A stretch of 64,000 nt of DNA from assembly GCA_011800805.1 (NCBI GenBank), contig MPNW01000011.1, forward strand, positions 66,393 to 130,392, in the 5' to 3' direction. Made by a program: the position numbers and the translations under genes. This document shows, one piece after another, positions 32,244 to 47,800 of the stretch. How positions within the stretch are numbered: the stretch's first letter is position 1; the number at the start of each line of letters is the position of its first letter. The notes under the pieces were generated by a model. That model was not told the origin of the DNA and did no database searches. It saw only the letters and a list, made by a program, of their open reading frames with translations. This DNA comes from Hirudo medicinalis. Lineage: Eukaryota > Annelida > Clitellata > Hirudinida > Hirudinidae.

Positions 32244-35200
32244 TCCGTTTTATCCGTTTTTCCTAGGACAATCTACCGGCACATTTATTCATTTATGGTA
32301 CACAAATTATTATGCTACAAGAAGCAATGGGCATAGTGTTAATCATTTATTAATAAACAAATTAATAACAAAACCCGAAGCTATAATTTAGTTAAGAAAG
32401 TATTTTTGGCGCCCCTAGGAACGCCCTCCTTAACTATGCCACTGCCAACACTAGCCGGGTTTCATATCGCTTTGAAAACCTTCCTCTAATTTTTCTTAAC
32501 ATCTCGACAAAATTCTCACAATCCCACCCAATTTCACAAAAACTCCCTTTTGTTTTTAGTGTTACAATATAATAAGCGGTGGTTTGTTTTATTTTGGAAT
32601 TTAGGGGATCCACTAATCCGAAAATCAAGCACAAAAGTCAACTGTAAATGAGAAAAGTGGAAGACGAGATAACTTTTCAAATTAAAAAAAAAAGAATCAC
32701 CTTCAAAATGTGGAACGTGCGTTTCCTTCGCATCAAACAAAGATTTTGAGATAAAGTTTTCGTGCATCCTTCATTTGAATTCCTGGTCTGAGCGGACATT
32801 TTTCCGAGCTTTAACATACTTTTCCATTGTATACAGGTAAACAATTTTCAAGGTAAAATGTATTTATTTTAATTTTTCCAATGCAAATAGTGCTAACGAT
32901 GGAGCAACGATGACGGCGACGATAGCAATGATAACTTCAACGTCAACGACAGCAGACAGCAATCTGCATAATTAAATTAGACAGGTACTCAATGTTGAGT
33001 GAGCGATAATGAAAGCATCAACTTATAGGTAATTGCTCGATTGACAGTCTCAATGAACGTAAACATATCTAACTCTGCAAAGGACGTGAAAATTAAATTT
33101 CTTTAAGCAGTCCCAATTTAATCAACAATGCTTTAATTTAAAAGTACGCATGAGTTACGCTTGAGACTGAAAATCCTACATTAATCATTTTATTTTCTCA
33201 AATCAATGCTAACATGAAAAATTGCTTAAAAATTTATAATTTTGAATGAGTCAATCGAGAAATGTAAGTAAGCGTAAATGTACTTTTCGATCTTATCTCG
33301 TGTGGAGTCATTTTTCATGCTTTAGAACGATTGGATTCATATCGGTGTTTTCATGCTGTTTGTCGGAGGGCATAAATGTAACTTTCGATGCTAGTTTAAT
33401 GTTGCGATGTCTTCAAATATTTAAAAAATGTATTACAGTGGTAGGATATTTAAATGGAGTTGACTACTAGTAATGATAATATCTATGTTACAATAATATT
33501 TGATGTTGCTCATTCACTTCATTTTAAATCATAAGTTTAGTTAACCTTCAACATTAATGTAGTGAAGTAAGAAATGATATGTTAAATTCTTATGTCGTCA
33601 TCAAATTGAACATTTATTAAGAAACATTTTTTGTTAAACGAATAATTAAAATTACTCAATGTTCTCCAATTGAAATTGAAAAAGGTAATTTAAAACTTTG
33701 AGCGGGATATGGTTAAATTTAGTTTTAAAATGACCATTGATGATAATTTTTTAGATTATTTTCAGACTAAGCGCAAATAATAATTCAAAATTCAAACAAC
33801 ACTTAAGTATGTGGTCGTGATGGCGATATACGAAATATATTTGTCTCCTATTCTACGTCAATTTGGTAATGGAAAAGCAAAATAAAGGTCTTTATTGTAA
33901 TATTTTAAAAACAGGGCGGTCCCTCAGCACTTCCCCCCTGACCTCGGCGGCCACCACCACAATTGGGAGCAGACGCTAGATAAATGGAAGTATAACATAG
34001 TAATAAAACAAGATAAGCTCTTTGCTTATTTCTTTGAAACTTTACTTTCCAAGCCATGTGCTAGGGTGGATGTGTTGAAGGCTATTGGCAGTGTTTCTAG
34101 TCTTTCAATGTCCCACTCTGAATAAATATAACAAGTTATAATTATTTTAATAAAACAAATGATACAATTAATAACAGTAGCAATCATCGAATAATTATCC
34201 TTCGCCACATAAGGCGAGAAATAACCACACAGAACTTTAAAGGAGAAACGAACCGTGAGCAAAAAGGCAGAGTTTGAACTCTGGAGCTCAAAGTGGGATT
34301 TAATTATTTTCCATCTTACGTGAATAACGTCTCTTCGACACGCCACACGAGAATCAGATCCGAAATACGAAGTTGAATGAAAGCCTGCTCACGTTACAAC
34401 AGCCGAAAGCTGATGTGGTTTTAGTTGTTGCAGTTGCTGCTAAGGATGCAGTTGATGTTGTTGGGACTAATGATTTGTCGGAGATGATGCGCGAGTCAAC
34501 TACTCATCTACTCCATCGCCTGCAGAGGTTCGGGAATCGTCCAGTTTGCTTGACGTTGCATTTTTCATCCGATATTCTGTGAAAATTTAAATGATAGATT
34601 TTCGTTTGAAAGTTCACAGATATTCTGTGCATTTTCATGAATATTCCAACTGATATTCTTGAAATTTAAGCCGCCCAGACAATTGGAGCTTAAAGGTGGG
34701 TTTAATGTTTGTGCTTTTATTCAAGTTATTGCCCAGTTTTTAATTAATTTAGTTCAGATCAGGTGCTTAAATCTACAAAAAAAATCGTTGATAGGGCTTT
34801 TTAATTGAATAACAACATAAATGATAAAATGTCCTGTTTTATGCTAAATAATTCGCATCGCGTCTTTTAACGCAATGGTATTCTTACATATGTATTATTA
34901 CATATTATTTTTACATATTATATTTATATAAATCTAAAAAATAAAAATCTGTGTGTCGGTGTGTTCAAAGATCGGATAAAATGGTGGAGTGTCAGGCGGA
35001 ATGAATGGATAAAAAGGTATCTATATGCAGTAAAACCTCTTTATAAAGAACATCTCTTTAGCGAATATCAATAATGTCCGGACAAATAAAAAGAAAGAGA
35101 AAAAGCTCGGGATTAAAAATCAAAAATAATCATTTTAAGAGATGTAGAAGACATTTTAAAAAGCAGTTTTGGTGGTCCGAACAAGAGCGACATCGCATGT

Positions 35201-37416
35201 AATAAATTAATCAACCGAATTCTTACATTTATTCCCAAAAGCTATGAATGCTACAGGATTGATAATATTAGAAATAAATGTCATTTGTGTTCATAAATAG
35301 CTAAAAATCCTACATTGTTGTAAATAAAAAGGGTTTCTGAGATAGAACTCAAATGTTTAGATATTATGATTTTTTTATCCACAGCTCGCCTTTTCACAGC
35401 ACATAAAAATAACTTTTATTTTTTCAAATACTCTGCTTTAAAAAAGTTTATTACTGATTAAAATTGGAATAAATGTTATTAGCTATGGAGCTAATCGGAA
35501 ATTGTTTTAACTAATGCTTTACAAATAGTTGCAAATTGCCCCTAATTGAAAGTGCAGCCAGTGAATACGTTTTGAAACATTGTTGATGATGATTTGCATA
35601 ATTGATAATCACACATTAAAAAATTTTTCTAAGTATAAGTCCTGTGAGAGAAAGCTTTTGTCTGAAATAAAACTTTCATTATTATTATTACAATAGTATC
35701 ATATTCGACAGAGATAAGATTGGTAATCAATAGATTTCATCTCTTTCCAAATAAGAACTATTGACAATATCACTTCTTATATTATGACTTCTCGATCCCA
35801 TGTTTTATCAAGTTTAATCTGAAGTGAGATAATGGCGATATTATACTATGATATTATATTTTCTGTGGCCACTCATCCAACTTGTATTTTTTAACAAACT
35901 TCTCTGATCGATGAACACGATGCGTGAGGTGAGAACGAATTTTGGAGCATTCAGATATTTTTCACCCTCTGCTATTGTCTACACACATCAAGTTTTCATC
36001 CTTCACTCCTCCTTCCTCCGCTCACTCCAAAAGGTTTTATCCTCCATAGAGTTTGATTACAAATGAGGATGGCGTTTAATGAGATAGTGTGATGACGGTG
36101 ACCGAGATGTAGATGAAAGAAATACTGAATATTATTTAATATATCTTGAATTGATTGAAGAGTATGGAAATATAAATGACAAAAAATAACTCACTCTATT
36201 TAATTACAATTTGAAGATAAATGCACGGATGCCTAAATTACTGGATGAATGAATGAATGGAATCATAGAGAATTACAGATGGATGAATGACAAAAGATAG
36301 AACTTTGTATGAATTAAAAATTCAATCTAATTAATTTTTTCATTCATCTTTTATATTTACGAAACAATTGTAAATAAAGGCACTTCACACCTACCAACTT
36401 TCTTCGTATTGGCGTAGCCATGGGGGGAAGTTTCCTCCTTAATATGGTATTTTTCCAATTCCGTATATTTTTTTTTATTTCGGGGGAGCTGAGGCTATCT
36501 GTGACTAATTTTAGTGAAATAAAAAAAAAAAACAACTGGATCTATTACACCATATTATTTATTTTATGAATTATTAATTTATTTATCTTAATGCAGATGC
36601 AGTTGTAAGATTAGGAAAGCTTCCGACATGATATTACTTGTTAGATAACTAAATTACTGATGCCTTTGCTTTCCCATATATAACAACCTCATTTATTGGC
36701 AAAACAAAATTGCGGTCTACAATGATCAATCCCATTTATATAGAATATGCATGACAAGTCATTATATCAAGTGGTTTTTCTAAACTATCTTTAGTCAAGA
36801 CAGAACTTACAGTGACTCATGGAAGACTTGAACCTTTAACAATTGCTGAGAAAGATATTTTTTAAAATTAACGGTTGATGATTCGGCAAACAAAAATTTA
36901 CCTCTGTTGCTAATCGAAGACTCGATTTTGGCTGAATACCGGTGTGTGAATGTAACTCTGTTAATTTTTAACATTTTACACTCATTATTATTACTGTTGT
37001 AATAATTATATAATTTGCCTCCTACTTCGACCAATTCTATAATCGTGGCTATGCCACTGATCTTTCACATAGGTTTCAGACATCAAGATCCATTATTATT
37101 TGAAATATTAAAGTCGTCGGGTGAGATCGAAATACGTGAGAGATATGACTTTGTCCAAGTTGTCATACCGGTTCATGCTTCCAGGGGAGGATATTTGTGT
37201 GAAACTAATTTCTAAATGGTCCTCCTGCGCGTTGACTCGGTAATGCAGTACAACCGGAACAGCATTTGAAGTTGAGCAAGTAATCCTGCTAATGCTAAAA
37301 TTGTTCTTATACAACAGATGTTGACACACATATTGGGGGAAGCTTATGCCCGAAGGATAACTCCATTTTGCTTATTATTAATAATTTCAAGTAAAATTGA
37401 CTGCTACAGTGCGTAT
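32244..37416. other. Gene-free A/T-rich stretch
   Basis: No conserved open frame was recognised in over 5 kb. Possible transposon debris includes GGCGCCCCTAGGAACGCC with a GTGGCATAG-type end at about 32408-32450 (minus) and a TGGCGTAGCCATGGGGGG end at about 36411. Both are common motif types at ends of short DNA transposons, and neither copy could be bounded. Confidence 0.3.
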
Positions 37417-38822
37417 AAGAAGGTTACAAACACCCCTTTATTGTAGTATAACTCCTAAAATATTGGACTGAACGAATCCAAATTTGGATTTAATGTGTAT
37501 ATTCTGATGTTACGCGCCTGTGCCAAATTTCATTTTGATTGAACAAGTGATGCTTGCAAATTCATCAAAAAGTCCTTTTTCGGCCGTGGAAAAAGGTTAC
37601 AAACATTTGGGATAAATTCAATTTATGATTAGATTATCAAATAATTAAATTTTTAATTTTATTCAAACAACATTTTTAGTGTTTAATAACGTGTTCCATA
37701 TTATTTAAAATATTTATGCTCGTATATTTCAGTGATCTAATAATTGCATCGAACTAGTCATTTTCCAGATCATTCCATGCCCTCGTTAAGGGCTCTTCCA
37801 GCTCTACTTTTACAAAATATGCCTTTCAACTTCCATATATTTCATTGGGGATCATTCCTCAGACATTTTCGGGTAGGATGAGGTATGGAGATATTGGTTA
37901 TCAGTTCATAACCGCGATTTTTTCTAACTGGAAAGTGCTCCTGTACAACTTGGAGATTTTTATACATTGTTATCCAACTAAAATATAAAGTTATCACCAT
38001 ATTTATTCTTATCAATTGGAAACAAGTATTTCTCAGATGTTTAATTATAGTTTTGGCAATTTTGGCCTCCTTTTAAAGAGGTTATAGTTTTGAAGAAATT
38101 CGATCCGGGACCACGAGCATGCATGCCTCCTTGCTGTCTGCTAAAATTCGATTTATTTTTCTCATTTAAGTTATGGAAATAGTATTGCTAGCAGTCACTT
38201 CCATCCAGATTAAAATAATTTTGTTCAAAGGATCTGAAAATGACATTTCATTGGCACTAGACACGTACACTTTTTCTTGATCTTTTTTTGAATTGAAGGA
38301 CTTCAAACGTCTCTCATTATTAAATATTCCACCATTATGCAAGTAGTTGCAGACAATCTATTTGCATATACAAAATTTTAAGCTTGTTATAATTTTTATT
38401 TGCTGAAATATTTTTCCTGAAAGCTTCAGAGCACTTTTTGAATCTATGGTATGAGTTAAAATTCCATCTACTTCTATTCATGATAAAAATAATATTCACT
38501 AAAATATTAAATCAAATTACTATTCACATAATTTTTCAGAGCTAGTATTTTAATGTGGTTCCTTTGAAGAAGCTTGTAAAAATTTGCTAATGGATATATT
38601 ATCGGAAATTAAAAAGCGTTTGTAACCTTTTCCCATAGCCTAATTACGAATTTTATTTTATTGAATTTGCAATTTTTGTTAACAAGTGATTATTTTGTCA
38701 ATCAAAAGAAATTTGGCACATGTCTGTGATATCAAAATAAACATATAAATTCCAAATTTGGTTTCTATTGATTAAATATTTTAGATCTATGCTAACATTA
38801 AGGAGTGTTTGTAACCTTTTTA
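37417..38822. mobile_element. Foldback-like element with about 200-base terminal inverted repeats
   Basis: The left arm (about 37417-37612) starts AAGGTTACAAACACCCCTTT. The right arm (about 38614-38822), reverse-complemented, starts AAGGTTACAAACACTCCTTA. Similarity runs through CCAAATTTGG and GTGCCAAATTTC along the whole arm. Each arm also carries GGTTACAAAC again at its inner end. The central 1 kb has no coding potential that I could see. It ends 36 bases before the first coding exon of the receptor gene. Confidence 0.7.
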
Positions 38823-38859
38823 CAAGCATCTTTATGAATCAACTGCTTCTATTTTCAGA

Positions 38860-41800
38860 ATGAATAACTGTACAGAAGAGATCACTTTGTCCGTCAACAT
38901 GTCCAACATCAGTTCATTATTTTCAAATTCGACTTTGATTAAAGAGCCATTTTATCAGGTTTGACTCAAAGAAGAAGATAATATATTATAATTAGATTAT
39001 AATTATAATAATGATAGATTATAATAATCTAATTATGATTAGATTCACATATATATTAATATAATATATATGAAATTTATATTAATATTACATACAATAT
39101 TATATTAATATATAGAAATAATATAGATAATGATATATATATTAATATTAAATACAATATTATATTAATATATAGATTATAATATATATAATTAATATAC
39201 AATTAGATTATAATTATAATATTCGATTATAATAATCTAATTATAATGCATTTAATCGATATTTGTGATGACACATGAAATAAACAAGCAATAAATTTGA
39301 GGACATGCATGAATTTTGATTCAAAAATTCCAAAATTCAATAATAACGTGACCGCAATGATTTCTTCCAGAAAGGCCTTTTTGGGGAACCACCAGACATT
39401 TTCCATTCATACATTTGCCACAATAATTTTTTTTTGACAATCCAGTCAAGTGAAGTGATAAATTCTAATGCCCTCTTTCGAATTCCTAAGAGGTTAACTA
39501 AAACTATTTATGAAGCAAACGCGGATTTATTGGTGAAAGGCAGGGTCGCCGAGAGCGTTTGCCAATTGCCCATTGGCCCGGCAATTTATTGGGGCCTGCC
39601 CGGGTTTTAAAGTATTACAATTACAATCATGACCTATTTTTGCTTTTTTATTACTAAATTGGGGACGTCATTTGGTGGGTGGGCAGGGGGGAAACTCCCT
39701 CTCTTGATTGGCTGTTGCTCCCTTGACTTTTAGCTAGAAGCAAAATAAGTCATCTCTTCAAGTTGTTCAAGGGTTTGGCCCCTTCCCCCTGGTAAAAGCT
39801 AAAATGACGTCACTGCCAAATTGACGTAATAATAGAAAGGTCTACAGACGGCCACTAACTCAGATTTTATAAGGCATTCGACCTCAAACTAATAAACAAA
39901 GAATGCGAGGAAACAAAGATGAGAAGCAAAGAATGAGTGTACAAAAAACCAAACTACATAGTACGAAGTTCCCTTTAGCAAGACATGGGAAATATAGAGT
40001 TTGAGGACATCAAGGCTGCATGGCATTTTATTTAAAATTCTGTTTGAAAAGAAAAAGGACATCAAGGCTTGGATATTTTGCTCGAAATGACTGCTTAGGT
40101 ACGTGAGCAAGAATGCATAGTGACCGGTTTAGAAGTTACGGGGGCTTTATGGAAGGTTAAGAAGGTTTACAGTGTAGGAAATGTATGGAAAAGCAACCGG
40201 ATAGACATTGAATCTTTCTGGTTAAATTAGATCTTTATTCAGATGAAGGCGTATTTATTGCCTGTTTCAAAAAAAATTGTTGTACGGATACATTAGCTGT
40301 TTTTCATGCTCCAGATACAGTTTCATCAACGACGATGTGCAGAATTACAAATGGTCCCAATAAGTGGCAAGCTGATGCATGACTTGCAATTTTACTTTCG
40401 CGTTGCTCAGTGTATTAATAGATTCATGGTCGGTGTAATTTCGCCTATGCTTATTATTAATATTAAGGGTAACAGCAAATAAGTGTTATCGTATTTATTT
40501 AAATATATTAAAATAAATTAACTCAAGGTAATTTGTAATTTTGGACATTTCTTTTGAATTTTCGAAAGCCATGTATGTAAATAGATTTTGTTTTGTTGCT
40601 GTGTTCAATAAATGACGATCATGATGCTGAAAAAACGGAGTTTTAAAAAGTTAGCCAGTCTATCAAAAAATTCCTCGTTATAATCATGTCTACCGTGAGA
40701 ACTTTACCTGTGAAAACTACCAGATAATATTAATAATTAATATTAATAGCGATAACCTCTAAATTTCAACAATTTCTTACTCAGAACATAATTATTTAAT
40801 TAATTCCTGAATTACCGAGCAAATTCAAGTCTAATTCGTTCACAAAAATTTATATTATGCACAGTATGCGCATCACTGGTGGTTTAGAAAACACGTACCA
40901 CTTTAATTAGGGAGAGAAGATAATTTGATGGCAGTTTTATTGTAATAAGCAGAAGTTCAAGTCAAGCATTAATCCTCAAATAGATATGTTTACGCTCATG
41001 ATGCTTTGACCGTCGCATGTCTTTGATCCTTTCGAGGCTGCCCGGAGGCAAACAAAACATCAGGAATCAACGAACCAGAAATTTTATTGTGTTGAAATGT
41101 CTTTCATGAGGCTTTTATGATCAAGTTTTGATATTTTTTATGGTATTTATATTTGCCATTACATTGCAAAGTGGCATTCTATGGCCTGGCAAAATCATTA
41201 ATATATTATAATTCATGTGATTCTGAATGTGACATTTTGTTGGTATGAAATGATGTGTGAAATAAATCAACTTAAAAAACTTAATATTTGTAAGCGTTCA
41301 CAATCGCATACAAGGTTCCACCAAGCTGAAAGTAGTTATAATCACAATATTATAAATGTATTTGAGAATGACATACAAATTGCTTTTGATGTACGAAATA
41401 ACCGCTATATTATTAGTTTCTTTTTCATAGACATTATTAACCAGTTGCTCGGGATAACAAATATTAAGTAATTAAAGATCAGAAAACTACTCGACTAGGT
41501 TTTATTTCACTTGCATATTGGTTACATTACATTATCGGCGTGACCTATAAAACTATATTATAAAACTGCTTGTTTAATTTATGATAGTAATTAGACAAAA
41601 GCATATTCACAATGATTGGCACGAGCCATTTCTGAAACTAACAAGCGCTAACTAACATAAATATTAATCAGCTCTGACTTTAAAGTTTCGAAGTAAAATA
41701 ACTTAAAAATGGTACAAGATATATATTTTATCTACGACCACCCCCTGGACCGAAACTATCATCAAAACATCTCCAAGGATGCAGCTTGTGTAAGGTACAA

Positions 41801-44800
41801 ACGAATCGCCGACGTCACTTGCCCTTTATTTATTTAAATTAATTGAATTAACAATATTTATAAAACCACTAGAAGCGGGAACTGCCATCTCAGAAATTAG
41901 ATTTCGCTTTTGTAGCGTTAAATTTAATTCTGAAATAGATTAGATTCATGATTAAAAAGATCAGTTGGACTTCAAACAATGCCGGATCGCTGTATCTGTT
42001 ATAGTTTTTCTTTAAGCATTAGAAAAATAACACTTAAAATATTAAACTTTAAAAAAATTATTTAGCTATTCCAAATGTGGTTTGAAAATGGTTTCAAAAG
42101 TTCTATTTTTAACACAATAAATTAACGTTACTAATATTACTCGTAGATTTCTTTTTTTTATGGCTTAAAGTTGAGGCGCTCTCTAAGTGACCTTTAATTT
42201 GTTTGCAGAGTTTATTCTTAGAAAGCTTGGGCGGATGTGGATGCTCGTGAATATTTATTGATTTCCTTGCCAAGCCCTTTCCCTTCAGTGGTCTGGAAAC
42301 CGCACGTTCGAAAACTTCAGTGCTGTGTTTAGCATTGTTTGGCAGGACGGCATGTTACAATTACCATTTATTCAACAAATATTCGCAATAGTTTGCAAGA
42401 CGGTCGATGAATGCAACTGCTACTTTGGCAGTTCGCGAAATGTTATGTAACAGCTTGTATATTGGGGATTGGGGCAAGGTGCCAATGGATGTTTTTGTAA
42501 AACATAATTATTATATATAATTACATAATATATACATAATAATACATAATTAAAACTATAATGTTTTAGATACACCATTCTAAGGAGGAAGTTAGTTCCC
42601 TTAATTTAATTAGTTTACTTCTGATCAGCCATTTTGTTTACAGCCGTAAATTGTAAAATTTATTTTTGATATCATTGCTGTAATTTCGATTAATCTTTGC
42701 TAATTATTTATGATTTAATAATTTATATTGAAATCATATTTTTTATATTGTTAAATGTGAACCTCTTGAAAATAATAGCTCAAAATGCAATTTGTCAGAA
42801 CTGAGCCAGTCTAATCAATTGGAATTAATACTGCCAGGTTTACATATAAATATTAATTGTCAGTTGCAATATTAATGACATTTCCAATTGAAAACTAAAT
42901 TATATTTTGGAAAAAGTAAAATATTACTATTTTATGTTTAAAATGCATTGAAATGATATTAACTTAATAATTTGGCATCAGAACTGATCATCCAACATGA
43001 TGATCCGATCAATGTCATTGAAAAGTTATCACCAGTTCCAAAAAATAAGAAAATAAGAAAAAGGACGAGACCTACTGAATCAGCAGATTAACAAGATATT
43101 AACCAGTACCCCATTTAAGAAAAGAATTGAAAAAATAACAAACAAAATGTTAAATCAACATGCATTTTTGGAGCACTAGTAGAATCGCTTTTGGAATAAA
43201 TATAAAATAATTTCAGAATTAAAACTAATAACATACATAGCCAAGAGGTTCTAGTATTTGATGAATAAGATTTATTTTGCCATATCATTTATGAGTGATA
43301 TAACAATGTTATTGGACATTTAAAACAATGTAAGCTGCTATTAAATTACACTAAAAAATTATACAACTAAAATCTTAAGTAAAAGTCTCCATAAAACAGT
43401 TAAAGGGGAGATAGAGAAATTGGAATAAAGGAATAATGGGGGTTAGAATTAAAACAATTTGCTGGATCAGACAATTGAGTTCACGGTCAAGCCAAAGAAA
43501 TTCTCAGAAAAATCAAGAGGTGTAGGTACTTGTCTAATTTGGAAAAGACATTGTTTTTGCAAGTTAAAATTTGAGTAGCCGAAAATGTTTCACGAATGAA
43601 TTTGTTTGTGAAAACTACAATCAACTAAAAAAGCCGACAATACAGTAAAAATTCAGAAACTAATTCTAAAATTAAAATAGAACTAGTTAATGGCTGCTGC
43701 AACTTTGGACAGAGGGAAGTTATTAGCGATAACCTTATGAATTGCATACACGTCGTCGTTCGAAGGTAGAGCCGCAGGCATCTCCCCTGAAAGTTAATGG
43801 TTAAAAAATGGAAGCTCTGCAAAAGACCGGCAGATTTAAATGTGCGTGAGATGTAGTCATTCAAGATGAAACAATTAAAAGAGAAAAGAAAGACTCCGTA
43901 TTTGTAATTATACACTGTGGTTATTACGCAGACCTTGATATTTGAAACATTTTTGTGAATTTTAAAATCTGAATAAATTTTATTAATTCAAATTGCTTTT
44001 TGAAAGAAACGCATTTTGGCATTTTTCTGCTGGACTCGATGACGTCAGAAACCTAAGATGCCTAATATCATCGCCTTATTTTCTGTAAAGAAGTTAAAAT
44101 TGAAAAATCAAAGCATTTCAAAATAATTTTACATATTTTTGTAAAATAAAATATTAACATTAAAAATTCCCCCTCTCCCCAACTTGGGCCCCAAGTCAGT
44201 TTTACATTACTTAAAATACGTCAGACCCGTCAAACAATATTCCGTTTTCCAAAGTTTCCAAATTTTGCTTTCTTGAAGACATTTTTGATGAATCGGAAAT
44301 ATCGTTTAATGCCAGTCTTCTCGTCAAAGAAATAAGGCTAACGAAATCCACTCAGAATTTCGTCTTGCTGCTCGATCAATCTAAATGAGCGTAGGTGAAA
44401 TTAATTGAGCATGAGTGAAAGAGGTAAGCAAGTGAAAATAACAGGATTTAGCTGAGTAAATGGAAGTGAAAATGATTAATTAAGGGCATCCATCATTGGC
44501 CAATAATTATCTTAAAACGTCATGCGACACTGATCTGTCATTCATAATGTTTTTGTGACACGTGGATGTTTTGCTTTGACGTCGCTATGCACCTGAACAG
44601 AAGCGCTGTGAAATTCTGACAATTTATCGAGTCGCGTCAGATTACTTTATTATCGCTACAATCAAATCGATAATGTACAGGAGCTTGCTAAGGAAATAAA
44701 AATTATCGCAGAAGAAAAACAAACAATTGAATTCGTAAATTGAAATTGTGCTGAGTCGAATAAGCTGCAGCCTCAAAAATGTCAGTTTTAAAGGTAAAAA

Positions 44801-47800
44801 GTTCAAAAATTGTTTCAAGATACACTTCAGAAGCCAGCCATATCGTGGATAGTTGCGGAGAAATGACCTAATTTTTTTAAACTAGTTTATTCACAAGCAA
44901 ACAAATCTCCGAAAAACTCTTTCGAATAACAAACGAGGACTTTGATTAAACTTCCGGCAAATAAATCATTTTTTTTTTTCAAAAACGATAAAAATCTCCT
45001 CTCATGGAGACACATCCAGCCCGTCCAACACGCCATAAACTCGACTCCTTTCAAGAAAGCCAACAAGGCGAATTGACTTACTGGTCTTGTTAAGTGGACA
45101 GGAAATAGACATCGTTCAAAGCGCCGTGAGCTTATGAAAGGGAGTCGGCTGCGTCTTCGGCTATCCACAGATTCAAAACTCAGTCTCTACAAGTGTTTAA
45201 TCCTAAATTACGACCGACCAGCTTGAGGCGTTTTTTGCAAGTTTTGTGCCATTTCGTTATCAATAATTTGTTCATGCTGATCTTGCTATTTCTTTATTAC
45301 GTTAATACCATATTATCCATTAAAATATTTCCTTATGAATCAGTACTTTCGAAGAAACTTTGAAAAAATGATTTGTCACAGACAGAAATGGGAATGATGG
45401 CAATAGTTTATTTTGGAGTGAGATATGCGGAAGGAAGAAAATTATGATGAAGGAAGGAGGCAACCAAGAATGCCATCAGAAATTATTACGATGAGGATGA
45501 ACAAGACGATGATTGCCTTAAGCAAACAAAAGTTTTTAATTTAAGAAGTTCATTGGGTCAAAAATATACATAATTTATTTTATAAAAAAAAAAGACATTA
45601 TTAAAATAAACAAGATATTCAGGTTACTTAATTTCAACAAACAAAATATTAAATAATACATAAATTAATAAATTAACGGTTCATTATATGAATGGAAGTA
45701 CAGTTCGAATTTTGTAACGTCAGACAAAATTATAGAAAATTGTGGAGTATCAAATTTTGTTCAGAACTCATTAAAGCGAAACAATTCAGTGAAACTTGGA
45801 TGGCAACAGTTGAAGCGAAGAAAACTAAACGACCTTAAAGGATATAATGTTGAAATATTATATGTTGTTATATAATATTAATGCTGTTAGTGATCGGAGA
45901 CGATGTCGAACCGGCTAATGCAATGAAATCACTCTATTTGCTTCCAGTTCCCGAAAGAATAAAATTCAAAATAGCCTCGCTGGTACGCAAGGCTCTGTTG
46001 ACGGGAACACCATGCTTCCTAGCCAACACTCTCCCCGCACTCACATGCAAGGAGTCTGAGATAGGAGTCCTCGAACTTCCTCATGGAATAGCCTACCCGC
46101 ACAATTCAGGGCCTCTGATTCGTTCAGTCTCTTCAAGGCTAATCTCAAGACCAATCTTTTCCCACAGTAGCTAAGGACGAAGTGCACATGACGCTCAAGC
46201 TTATGGCGCTTTACAAATTAACATAGTTATTTTTATCTTTTATCGTTAAAAGTTCTTGGACGCCTGCAAATACTCTTAAAATCAAAGCACACCATAAGTA
46301 GTGGAAAATATATTCTGTTTAAAAAATCATCAATTGCAGAAGCAATGTTGTGCACGAATAGGTAATAACAACCGCAACTGTCAAGACAATCGTATCAGAA
46401 GAGTTGAAACATTTTTGTTCGAGATTTAGTAAAGTCGACATTGTGTCTCAGATTGCGGTCAGAATATAAATTTCAATTCTTCCCTTCTCTCTCTTTCAAC
46501 AAAAATAGAGCTCGATGGGATTTGAAATTTTTGAGTTTTCGAGAAATTTATTCTTAAATCGCCTTATCTTTATTGAATGATATTAATCTATTCTAGAGGA
46601 GGAATGAGACATGTTGAGTTACGGAGATGTAAATGACGGCCACGATCTTTCGTTGTATCAAAAAAGTGACAGACATGCTGTAATGCAAAAGTTCAACTAA
46701 TTTTACAATTACAAATGCCGGAAGTTCAAGTACAAGTATAAGCACAAACAATGAAAATTTAAACACTGTTTACGAATTATCATGAGTATTACTCGAGTAC
46801 AAATCCAAACTACCTTAATAGTCTGAGGTCATGTTTATTGGAGCATCTTTTCTCCTCTGTCTCCTCCATCTTCCATAGCATTGCCTTTTCACTCGCTTCT
46901 TCGTCTAAAACTTTCAAACTAAAGTAACTTGACTCCCTTCTTGGCTTCAGACGACACTTCGCTTCCATATTCATAACCACCTCATCTGGGCAATCAGACA
47001 TGCACAGAGATGCAAATGATAGCAATGATGGGAACTGCCCACATTCTAAGAAAATTGCTTTTCCATTGATTCTCGGTGATTATTTGTTAGAGTCATCGGT
47101 TCAAGTGAGAAAATTGATGACATAATATTAATAATAATAATATATTAACAAATAATATATTAATATTGAAGGAAGGAAGGAACTTTATATACCATAAATG
47201 TAAAACATAAACATCAAACATAGGATTCAATATTTTAGCGTTTTTCATTATCAATTTAATGTCAAATTTAAATCAATTTTTATCCATCATTTTTAAGTCT
47301 ACCCTGTTTATATTTGTTATTTTCATTGTTATGATTGTATTTTAATTAAATTAACGAATTTGTATTTATAAAAGTCTCACTAATAGCTATGAATCAAACA
47401 TTTTCATGGTTTTGCAGACAGGTCAGGTCATTTTCCTTGGAATTTTGTTCCTATTTATAGTCCTGGCCAATTTATCTGTACTTGTGATTCTGAAGAAGAG
47501 ACGGACTAAAAAGTCAAGGATGAACTTTTTTATTTTTCACCTTGCAGTTGCAGGTTTAAATTTTTGCGACATTTTTGAGATTAAAATTGGTGATAATTAT
47601 TATTGCTGTTATTTTTGTTGTATTACACAATAATTATTACCAAATACGCGAGCAGGTTAACCGAATGGATTGCGTTCCTGCATACGGCTGTAATGGGAGC
47701 AGTTGTAATGTGTCGTGTTCGAAACCAACCCTTGGGAAGGGAAGGAGTTATACAAATGGTTAACAAGAAGCGCCTCAGACGCTATGAATATGATGCTATA

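Noticed and set aside
34373..34582. 69-codon plus-strand frame rich in Val, Ala and Asp
   Set aside because: No match to any family and no supporting exon; treated as non-coding.
44887..45168. 93-codon minus-strand open frame in the receptor intron
   Set aside because: No recognisable domain, and composition looks like translated non-coding DNA.
46810..47025. 71-codon minus-strand frame rich in charged residues
   Set aside because: No homology or splice partner was found; length is within chance in this intron.
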